Assembly: GCA_012517755.1 (NCBI GenBank)
Contig: JAAYUH010000230.1
Span: forward strand, 1 to 6,619
Direction: 5' to 3'
DNA length: 6,619 bases
Source of the DNA: a bacterium
GTDB taxonomy: Bacteria > Caldisericota > Caldisericia > B22-G15
Shown piece by piece: positions 1 through 5,712 of this stretch. The notes under the pieces were generated by a model. The model was not told the DNA's origin and did no database searches. It was given only the letters and a program-made list of their open reading frames with translations. How positions within the stretch are numbered: the stretch's first letter is position 1; each line of letters starts with the position of its first letter. A program made the position numbers and the translations under genes.

Positions 1-60
1 GAACTTAGTCAAGAGATACTTAAGGTTGTAGAAAATAAACTTAAAGCCTATTTCTTTTAA
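1..60 (+). CDS. C-terminal end of an unidentified protein (5' end outside window)
   Basis: Frame 1 is open from the first base to a TAA at 58-60 and gives 19 residues ending in KLKAYFF, with an amphipathic, lysine-rich look. A strong hairpin followed by a T-rich stretch begins at the very next base, as expected at the end of a + strand transcription unit, and this is the main reason to call it a gene end. It converges on the minus-strand TPR gene whose stop is at 96. The fragment is too short to assign to a family, and a chance open frame cannot be excluded. Confidence 0.5.
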   Translation, partial: ELSQEILKVVENKLKAYFF

Positions 61-105
61 ATGTTAATTTGGTGTCAAACACCATATTAACATTTCTAAT
101 TTTTT
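61..105 (+). terminator. Rho-independent terminator hairpin between convergent genes
   Basis: Bases 61-75 pair with 79-93 over 15 positions with a single mismatch (T69/T85). The three-base loop is CAA, and the core is TGGTGT/ACACCA. The hairpin is followed on the + strand by TTTCTAATTTTTTC, an interrupted T tract. It starts directly after the stop codon of the upstream + strand fragment. On the minus strand the hairpin follows the stop of the TPR gene by two bases, but no good T run follows there, so it mainly serves the + strand, possibly with weak bidirectional action. Confidence 0.8.
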
Positions 106-1472
106 CTAATTATTATTATTGGAGTTTGAAAATCCTCATTTCCCTGTGGGTTATCAGATAAAGCTTTTTCAACCTCTTTTTTGTCCATATTATCTGTTGA
201 ATCAACGACCCATGCAATTCCAAGATCATTAGCATCAACAATGCAGGTTTCACATCCAGTTACCTCTTTTATCTTATTACAAAAACTTTTTGAATTATGC
301 ACTCCAGATATAACATAATAATCATATGGTGGCATTGATGCAGGCATGTCGTCAATCTGAGTTACAACTTTACCTGAAATAATATAAAATAATCCTCTAA
401 CGCCAAAAATTTTACCAATAAAGCTCATTATTGATGCAAATAAAATTCTTAAAACCCCTGCTTCTTCTATTGCAATTTGCATTGCATAAGGATTTGAAAG
501 TGGAGCAGTTGTTGCAAATGGATTATTTTTAGGCCTTGATACAAATTTAGATAAAAAATTTGCAAGAGGAGATACATTTATTGTCTCAACTGAAAAAACT
601 CTTCCATCTGCAATCGCAGCAACAGCAGAAGCAACGCTTATAATATCACCATCTCTTATTAAACTTTCTGTTCTCTTTTTAACAACATCAAAAAAATTGG
701 TTCTTTCAGTAATGAGTTCAGTAAAAACTGGAATTCTTGTAAACTCGTCCTTTTTATCAATTTTCTCCACCTCTCCAAGGTCAATACCAAAATTTTTTAC
801 TCCCTTTTTAATTATATTTCCTCTTCTTCTTTTTATTCCTTCATTCCATATTTTTACTGCTTCCTCTTTTTCATTAAGATTATATAAAACTTCTCCATAA
901 TATAGAAAATCTTTTTCATAAAAGTTTGATGGTTTGAGATCATAAAATTTTTTATAATATTCTTTTGCTTTTTGGTAATCTTTTGTCTCATAAAAAATTC
1001 TTGCTAATCTTTTATAAAGATATCTTGCTGGAGATTTTACATCAGATGAAAATACCACATCTTTTCTATTTAATAGTTCAATATATTCCTTTAAAGCATT
1101 ATCTAAATCTTTTTTTTCATAATAATAAAGATCTCCCAGAACAAGATTATACCAGTATGTCTCTTTATTGTTTTCCTTTGCCAATTTAATTATCTCGATT
1201 GCTTTATCAATTTCGCCCTTTCTTAAAAATATTTGTGATAATGCTCTATAGATTCCTTTAGATTTTTTATATTTTTCTACTCCCTCCTTTAAAATATTTT
1301 CTCCTAAATCTAAATCTCCTTTTCTTATCAGTAAATTTCCATAAATTTCATAAATTTTTGGTGTGTAGAATTTATGATCTATTCTACTTAAAAAATTTAT
1401 TGCTTTTTCTTCGCTTTTTCTTAAAAGAGAAAATGTGTATCCTTGAATGAATAATGATAAAATTTTTCTCAC
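96..1472 (-). CDS. TPR-repeat protein fused to CofE-like F420-0:glutamate ligase domain
   Basis: The protein has 458 residues. The N-terminal half (about 35-217) is a run of roughly five tetratricopeptide repeats, visible from periodic helix pairs such as YGNLLIRKGDLDLGE, LGDLYYYEKKDLDNALKEY and ARIFYETKDYQKAKEYY. This is a protein-binding scaffold. From about residue 245 to the end it resembles the F420-0:gamma-glutamyl ligase family (PF01996, CofE/FbiB): RIPVFTELI, GDIISVASAVAAIADGR (275-291), SNPYAMQIAIEEAGV, IVDANDLG (411-418) and DNPQGN with a final TPIIII strand. It most resembles the CofE-like branch found in bacteria not known to make F420, so the real substrate is uncertain. The start is GTG: an in-frame TGA lies at 1485-1487 and no other usual start lies between. 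There is no Shine-Dalgarno sequence; TATAAT lies six bases before the GTG. It begins 22 bases after the DegV stop, so co-transcription is likely. No signal peptide is visible. Confidence 0.85.
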   Translation of the reverse strand: MRKILSLFIQGYTFSLLRKSEEKAINFLSRIDHKFYTPKIYEIYGNLLIRKGDLDLGENILKEGVEKYKKSKGIYRALSQIFLRKGEIDKAIEIIKLAKENNKETYWYNLVLGDLYYYEKKDLDNALKEYIELLNRKDVVFSSDVKSPARYLYKRLARIFYETKDYQKAKEYYKKFYDLKPSNFYEKDFLYYGEVLYNLNEKEEAVKIWNEGIKRRRGNIIKKGVKNFGIDLGEVEKIDKKDEFTRIPVFTELITERTNFFDVVKKRTESLIRDGDIISVASAVAAIADGRVFSVETINVSPLANFLSKFVSRPKNNPFATTAPLSNPYAMQIAIEEAGVLRILFASIMSFIGKIFGVRGLFYIISGKVVTQIDDMPASMPPYDYYVISGVHNSKSFCNKIKEVTGCETCIVDANDLGIAWVVDSTDNMDKKEVEKALSDNPQGNEDFQTPIIIIRKN

Positions 1473-1478
1473 ATATAA

Positions 1479-1484
1479 ATTATA
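1479..1484 (-). promoter_or_regulatory. Possible -10 box for a leaderless transcript of the TPR/CofE-like gene
   Basis: The minus strand reads TATAAT, then six bases, then the GTG start at 1472. Transcription from such a -10 box would begin at or next to the start codon, which would explain the missing Shine-Dalgarno sequence. No convincing -35 hexamer lies 16-18 bases upstream, where the minus strand reads AAGGAGTT inside the end of the DegV gene. In DNA this AT-rich the match may be chance. Confidence 0.25.
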
Positions 1485-1494
1485 TCAATTAAGT

Positions 1495-2388
1495 TTAAAT
1501 AACTCCTTTTAAATCCATCTCGACAAAACAGATTCCAGTTGTTCCTGGTCCAGGATGTGCACCAATTGTTGTTCCCATAATTCTTGTTATTATCTCTCCT
1601 TTATATCCTGTTATTTCTCTGAAATAGTCAAGTAAAAATTTTTGATCTTCTGGACAAACTGCTTGAGGTGAAGCAACAAAAATATTGTTAATATCTTTTA
1701 TTAACTCTTTACAAAGATCTGCTACTCTTGTTAATGATTTTTTTCTTCCTCTTACTTTTTCAATCGGATTTGTTTCTCCATCAACGATTGACATTATTGG
1801 CTTTAAATTCATTATATTACCTAAAAAAACTGAACCCTTACCTAATCTTCCTCCAAGATAGAAAAAATAAAGGTCTTCTACTGTAAAAAATACATGTGTA
1901 TTTTTTCTCATCTTAAGGAGTAGATTAATTATCTCATCAAATGATAGAACACCCTTTCTTATCATTTTTGCTGTTAAAATTTGTTGTAGTCCTTCACCTA
2001 AAGTTGCTGATTCTGTATCAATTATCTCAATTCGAGTGTCAGGATGTTTCAACTTCATCTCATCTCTTGCAAGTTGTGCAGATTGGTTACTTCCACTAAA
2101 TTTTGCTGAGAGAGTCATAATTATAATTTTCTTGTAACCTTCATTTGCAAGTTGTTCTAATACAACATAATAATCTTCCATATTTGGCTGTGATGTTCTT
2201 GGGTGTTTTTTCTTTGCTTTCATTATATTAAAAAAATCTTCTGGTAGTAAAGTTACATTCTCTTTGTAAACAACATTTTCTTCACCTTCAAAATATAAAT
2301 AAAATGGAACTTCTCTTATATCATATTCTTTAACCAAATCTCTTGGTATATCTCCTGCTGTATCAACAACTAAACCAATCTTTTCCAT
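1495..2388 (-). CDS. DegV family fatty-acid-binding protein (FakB-like)
   Basis: At 297 residues the protein is of normal family length. DegV/FakB proteins are cytoplasmic two-domain proteins that hold a fatty acid and present its carboxylate to a FakA-type kinase for phosphorylation; no kinase gene is in this window. Visible family marks, in order, are the N-terminal GLVVDTAGDIP strand-loop, TSQP (Thr65), MTLSAKFSGSNQSA (91-104, the usual iSs-lSGTyqsA motif with Ser94), a GGRLGKG stretch (179-185), LKPIMSIVDGE (195-205) and AHPGPGTTG (277-285). Thr65, Ser94 and His278 are the expected head-group-contacting positions by family knowledge. The ATG at 2388 has a strong Shine-Dalgarno sequence (AGGAGG, five bases away). 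It is the first gene of the minus-strand pair with the TPR/CofE-like gene. The lipid bound, and whether it feeds phospholipid synthesis, cannot be read from the sequence. Confidence 0.93.
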   Translation of the reverse strand: MEKIGLVVDTAGDIPRDLVKEYDIREVPFYLYFEGEENVVYKENVTLLPEDFFNIMKAKKKHPRTSQPNMEDYYVVLEQLANEGYKKIIIMTLSAKFSGSNQSAQLARDEMKLKHPDTRIEIIDTESATLGEGLQQILTAKMIRKGVLSFDEIINLLLKMRKNTHVFFTVEDLYFFYLGGRLGKGSVFLGNIMNLKPIMSIVDGETNPIEKVRGRKKSLTRVADLCKELIKDINNIFVASPQAVCPEDQKFLLDYFREITGYKGEIITRIMGTTIGAHPGPGTTGICFVEMDLKGVI

Positions 2389-2393
2389 AATAA

Positions 2394-2400
2394 CCTCCTA
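2394..2400 (-). promoter_or_regulatory. Shine-Dalgarno site of the DegV gene
   Basis: The minus strand reads TAGGAGG followed by TTATT and the ATG at 2388. This near-perfect site fixes the DegV start. It also gives the local reference spacing of five bases used to judge other starts in this window. Confidence 0.85.
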
Positions 2401-2436
2401 ATAATATTTTAATAATAAGAGTAAAAATAAATTAAT

Positions 2437-2464
2437 TTGTTACATTTCAATTTCATTATATAAT
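2437..2464 (+). promoter_or_regulatory. Promoter of the DUF362 gene, probably leaderless
   Basis: A -35-like TTGTTA (2437-2442) and a consensus TATAAT (2459-2464) are separated by 16 bases. The ATG of the DUF362 gene follows six bases after the -10 box, so the predicted transcription start falls on or beside the A of the ATG. No Shine-Dalgarno sequence precedes this ATG; the sequence there is only AT-rich. The region is the 82-base divergent gap shared with the DegV gene. On the minus strand another TATAAT (2455-2460) overlaps this -10 box. Confidence 0.5.
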
Positions 2465-2470
2465 TATAAT

Positions 2471-3544
2471 ATGGCAAAAGCAAAGGTTTATTTGAAGAAA
2501 AGCGATTATGATAGTTCTTCAAATTTTGTTGAAGAAGCACTGAATGTTTTCAAAGAAAATCCTTTTATTTTAGGCGAAAGAGTTTTACTCTATTTTGATG
2601 GGAATTTTGATAGAAAAAGAGGAATATTTACATATCCAGATGAAAGATTTTTAAAAAGTATAATTGAAAGTTTTTTAAATTTAAATGTTCACCTTAGAAT
2701 TGGAGTATCTGTTTTCGAAAATCTAAGCGAAAATCTGATTAATTTAATAAAAGGTTACCCAGTTGAAATCGTTTCTTTTATGGCTGAAGGCTTTGAAAAA
2801 TTCCCTTATAAAAAAATAACAGTGGGAAAAGAAAGAAGAAAAAGTGAGTATTTACATAGAAGGGTTTTAAGTAAAATTTATCTTCCACAATCATTTAACT
2901 GGGCAAATTCTATTGTTTCTGTATCAAAAATAAAACTCCATCCATTTCTCAAATTTGAGGGAGTTGTAACTGGGATACTTTCCTTAACTCCATCATATAC
3001 AAGAGTAGAAACATTTTTCTATGGTAGTTCTCTTACTGTTTTTGGCGAGGCTCTCTCGGAATTAATATCAATATTAAACGAAAAATTCAAACTTGCATTC
3101 CTTGATGGTGTTGAAATATTTGAAGAGGATGAAATAAGAGGAAATAAAACATATTTAAATACACTTTTAGCTTCTTCTGATTTATTATCATTAGATTCAG
3201 TTGGTTCAGTACTTGTTGGTTTAAAACCTTCAGAGAATCAAATATTTAATTCTATTTCATTGAGAGGCTTAGGTGCTAATAGATTAAATGAGATTGACAT
3301 TATTGGAGACAATTTTGTAGATTTAATAAAAAAGGTTCAAAAACCAACAAAAAGGAAGAAATCAGCTTTTAATAGCACAAAATTTTATATAGATAAAAAC
3401 CTTTGCACAGATTGTGAAATCTGTTTGGAAGTTTGTCCTGTTTCTGCAATTGATTTAAAAACTCATACAATCAATAATAAAAAATCAATTGCTTGTTTTG
3501 AGTGTTACCTTCGTTGTCCTGAAAAAGCTATCTATTTTAAATAA
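2471..3544 (+). CDS. DUF362 family protein with C-terminal ferredoxin domain
   Basis: The protein has 357 residues. Residues 1-290 match the DUF362 pattern: N-terminal KVYLKKSDYD, VSKIKLHPFLKFEGVVTG (151-168, the usual sklKtH...vTg), DGVEIFEEDEIRGN (212-225), LLASSDLLSLDSVGSVLVG (232-250) and a GLGANRLNEIDIIG stretch. A basic linker (KPTKRKKS) leads to a two-cluster ferredoxin domain (305-357). The first motif, CTDCEICLEVCP, is complete (Cys312, 315, 318, 322). The second has Ser339 where the first cysteine is expected, then Cys342, 345 and 349, so one cluster lacks a usual ligand. DUF362 has no settled biochemical role; with the ferredoxin part it is taken to be a cytoplasmic redox protein. 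It heads the + strand cluster, and electron donation to the activase downstream is an inference. The ATG at 2471 gives the family-typical N-terminus and has no Shine-Dalgarno sequence. Confidence 0.9.
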   Translation: MAKAKVYLKKSDYDSSSNFVEEALNVFKENPFILGERVLLYFDGNFDRKRGIFTYPDERFLKSIIESFLNLNVHLRIGVSVFENLSENLINLIKGYPVEIVSFMAEGFEKFPYKKITVGKERRKSEYLHRRVLSKIYLPQSFNWANSIVSVSKIKLHPFLKFEGVVTGILSLTPSYTRVETFFYGSSLTVFGEALSELISILNEKFKLAFLDGVEIFEEDEIRGNKTYLNTLLASSDLLSLDSVGSVLVGLKPSENQIFNSISLRGLGANRLNEIDIIGDNFVDLIKKVQKPTKRKKSAFNSTKFYIDKNLCTDCEICLEVCPVSAIDLKTHTINNKKSIACFECYLRCPEKAIYFK

Positions 3545-3573
3545 AATTGATGAAAAGAGTTCTCTAAAAATAC

Positions 3574-3579
3574 TATAAT
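3574..3579 (+). promoter_or_regulatory. Possible internal -10 box upstream of the DUF2229 gene
   Basis: A consensus TATAAT lies in the 52-base gap between the DUF362 stop and the DUF2229 ATG. The -35 position is poor: TGAAAA at 17-base spacing, or TTGATG at an overlong 21. No hairpin terminator is present in the gap, so read-through from the DUF362 promoter is equally plausible. A separate Shine-Dalgarno sequence (AGAGG, 3587-3591) lies downstream, so a transcript from here would have a short leader. Confidence 0.3.
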
Positions 3580-3596
3580 TTTAATTAGAGGTTAAT

Positions 3597-4586
3597 ATGA
3601 CAATAGGAATACCAAGGGCTTTATATTATTATATATACTATCCAATGTGGGAAAAGTTCTTTAATGAACTTAATATAAAAATAGCTCTATCTCCAAAAAC
3701 TAATAAGAGGATTTTAGACTTAGGTATTAACTATTCAATTGATGAAATTTGTATTTCAATTAAGTTGCTTCATGGACATGTAAAATATCTAATTGATCAA
3801 GGTGTAGATTATATTTTTATTCCAAGAGTATTATATGAAGAAAAACATAAATCTAACTGCCCGAAACTACTTGGCCTTCCAGATCTAATAAAAGACTCAC
3901 TTGATATTCAAGATTCTAAAATTCTTTCACCAAAAATATATTTAAATTATGGAAGTAAAAAAAGTAGAGAAGAGATGAAAAAGATTGGCAAAATTTTTGT
4001 AAATAATGAAAAGAAAATAGATAAAGCTATTAAAAAGGCAATAAGTTTTCAAAGACTTTATGAGTCATATTTATATAAAGATTATGGTGATACTCTTGAA
4101 CTTTATGAAAAACTTTCAAATTTGAATACCTTGAAAAAGAAGGAGGAAGATTGTGATTTAAAAATTGGAATTGTCGGTTTTCCCTATGATATATATGAGA
4201 GTTATTTAAATGGTTCACTTTTAGAGAAATTGAAAAAAATGGGGGCTAAATATATTGTTTCAAATATGTTATATTATGATGAAATAGATAGCTCATATGA
4301 TTTTCTTAGTAAAGATCTTTTTTGGCATCAAAGCAATGTTTGTTTGAAATCAGGTCTATATTTTTTAAAAAATGAAAAAATAGATGGTGTTATAACTATT
4401 TCATGTTTTGGCTGTGGATTAAGTTCAATTTATACAAAACTTTTAGATATTTTTAATGAAGAGAGGACAAGAAAGCCACTTATGCACATTGTTATAGATG
4501 AACATACAGGTGAAGCTGGAATTCTTACAAGACTTGAAGCTTTTATTGATCTTTTAAGAATTAAAAAGGGTGTAGGTTATGTCTAA
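3597..4586 (+). CDS. DUF2229/COG3580 acyl-CoA dehydratase activase-related protein
   Basis: The protein has 329 residues. The N-terminus (TIGIPRALYYYIYYPMWEKF, then FNELNIKIALSPKTN) is the signature of DUF2229, a domain found beside or fused to HgdC-type activases. It is followed by DEICISIKLLHGHV (49-62, Cys52), DYIFIPR and NCPKLLGLPD (Cys88). The C-terminal half has a GIVGFPYDIY strand-loop, SCFGCG (Cys270, Cys273) and ends in DEHTGEAGILTRLEAF, which resembles the TRieAFiE end of 2-hydroxyacyl-CoA dehydratase subunits. The spaced cysteines could hold an iron-sulfur cluster, alone or with the next protein. The ATG at 3597 has AGAGG five bases upstream. Its last eight bases overlap the start of the COG3581 gene, indicating coupled translation. 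It is probably a partner or target of the activase encoded at 5697. The reaction is unknown. Confidence 0.88.
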   Translation: MTIGIPRALYYYIYYPMWEKFFNELNIKIALSPKTNKRILDLGINYSIDEICISIKLLHGHVKYLIDQGVDYIFIPRVLYEEKHKSNCPKLLGLPDLIKDSLDIQDSKILSPKIYLNYGSKKSREEMKKIGKIFVNNEKKIDKAIKKAISFQRLYESYLYKDYGDTLELYEKLSNLNTLKKKEEDCDLKIGIVGFPYDIYESYLNGSLLEKLKKMGAKYIVSNMLYYDEIDSSYDFLSKDLFWHQSNVCLKSGLYFLKNEKIDGVITISCFGCGLSSIYTKLLDIFNEERTRKPLMHIVIDEHTGEAGILTRLEAFIDLLRIKKGVGYV

Positions 4587-5712
4587 AAGATTAATAATAT
4601 TTCCAAGAATGGGTAATTCATATATTGCATTCAAAACATATATAAAGAATATAGGAGATATTCCAATTGTTCCAAGGCCTTTAAATAAAGAGATACTTGA
4701 ACTTGGAGTTAAATATGCACCTGAAGGTATATGCTTTCCTTTTAAAGTTCTTTTAGGTCAATATCTTGATACTTTTGAAAAATTAAAAATTGGAAAAAAC
4801 AAAAAAATTTATATATTGTGCCTTGGTGGTTATGGTCCCTGTAGATTTGGATATTATAATGCACTTCATGAGAAAATACTAAAAGAACTTGGCTATAAAA
4901 ATTTTGAAATAGTAACTATTGAATGGATAAATGGTCCATTAATTAAAGAGTTACCAAAATTTATAAAAATGGTTTTTAAACTTATTGGCTTCAATGCTCC
5001 TTGGAATATAATTAGAGGTTTCATAAATGCTGCTTACAAACTTATAGCAATCGATGATGTAGAAAAAATGGCTTATAAAATTATGCCAAGAGAGTTGAAC
5101 AGAGGAGATACAGAAAAAGCTTTTAATAAAGCATTAAAAATTATAGATGAAGCACCATATAATAATTTGAAAAAAATAAAAGAGGCCCATCTTAAAGCGT
5201 TAGATGTGTTGAAAGAAGTTAAAATCGATGAAGAAAGGGAGGTTTTAAAAGTTGGGATTATAGGCGAAGTTTATATGCTTCTTGATTATGACAATAATAG
5301 AGAAATTGAAAAAAAACTTTCATATATGGGAGTTGAAACTGATAGATCTCTTACAACTACTATATGGGCAGATGATAGAATAATTCATGTTAAAAGACAT
5401 AAAAAGCATATGATGGAAATTGTTAAACCATATCTTGGAGAGTTTATCGGTGGTGATGGACAAGAAAGTATAATGAATACAATATTATATAAAGAGAAAG
5501 GATATGATGGAGTCGTTCATATATTGCCTTTTGGATGTCTTCCAGAACTTGTAGCAAAGGAAATTCTTGTAAAGGTAAGCAAAGATATCGACATCCCAGT
5601 GCTTACAGTCACTTTAGACGAACAGACAGGTGAAGCAGGACTTATAACAAGATTGGAAGCCTTCGTTGACTTAATGAAAAAAAGAAAGGAGGTCTTATTA
5701 CGGAAAAATTAA
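4579..5712 (+). CDS. COG3581 acyl-CoA dehydratase activase-related protein
   Basis: The protein has 377 residues. The N-terminal part (RLIIFPRMGNSYIAFKTYI, then PEGICFPFKVLLGQ with Cys52) and CLGGYGPCRFGYY (81-93, Cys81 and Cys88) are typical of the COG3581 family, which accompanies DUF2229 and HgdC-type activases. Residues 120-220 are mostly charged helix. A second alpha/beta unit starts with VLKVGIIGEVYMLLDY, carries GGDGQESIMN and LPFGCLPE (Cys320), and ends in DEQTGEAGLITRLEAF (347-362), almost the same ending as the upstream DUF2229 protein. The conserved Cys52, 81, 88 and 320 are candidate cluster ligands. The ATG at 4579 has only a weak site (TAGG), but the eight-base overlap with the previous gene suggests translational coupling. 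Its own end overlaps the activase gene by 16 bases. It probably forms a complex with the DUF2229 protein; substrate unknown. Confidence 0.88.
   Translation: MSKRLIIFPRMGNSYIAFKTYIKNIGDIPIVPRPLNKEILELGVKYAPEGICFPFKVLLGQYLDTFEKLKIGKNKKIYILCLGGYGPCRFGYYNALHEKILKELGYKNFEIVTIEWINGPLIKELPKFIKMVFKLIGFNAPWNIIRGFINAAYKLIAIDDVEKMAYKIMPRELNRGDTEKAFNKALKIIDEAPYNNLKKIKEAHLKALDVLKEVKIDEEREVLKVGIIGEVYMLLDYDNNREIEKKLSYMGVETDRSLTTTIWADDRIIHVKRHKKHMMEIVKPYLGEFIGGDGQESIMNTILYKEKGYDGVVHILPFGCLPELVAKEILVKVSKDIDIPVLTVTLDEQTGEAGLITRLEAFVDLMKKRKEVLLRKN
5686..5692 (+). promoter_or_regulatory. Shine-Dalgarno site that points to an ATT start for the activase
   Basis: AAGGAGG, extended by a T at 5693, lies inside the end of the COG3581 gene. 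Four bases (TCTT) separate it from ATT at 5697 and seven from ACG at 5700. The two other clear sites in the window use five-base spacing. No ATG, GTG, TTG or CTG occurs in the activase frame between the upstream TGA (5667-5669) and the ATG at 5763, which is far too distant for this site. Confidence 0.75.

Noticed and set aside
697..900. 67-codon open frame on the + strand
   Set aside because: It lies wholly inside the TPR/CofE-like gene on the opposite strand. It is low complexity, rich in F, S and L, and has no Shine-Dalgarno sequence or recognisable domain.
1108..1117. Poly-T run as a terminator or slippery site
   Set aside because: It is the lysine-codon stretch of the minus-strand gene read from the other side. 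The frame continues cleanly and there is no hairpin.
965..1189. 74-codon open frame on the + strand
   Set aside because: It is antisense to the TPR repeats and its composition simply mirrors the lysine-rich coding strand.
1503..1508. AAGGAG on the minus strand as the Shine-Dalgarno site of the TPR/CofE-like gene
   Set aside because: It lies about 30 bases before the GTG, and an in-frame TGA at 1485-1487 blocks any earlier start that it could serve.
3556..3565. Small inverted repeat AGAG-TT-CTCT in the gap before the DUF2229 gene
   Set aside because: A four-base stem with a two-base loop and no T tract is too weak to be a terminator and is within chance expectation.
4030..4218. 62-codon open frame on the minus strand
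   Set aside because: It is antisense to the well-supported DUF2229 gene and has no domain or start signal.
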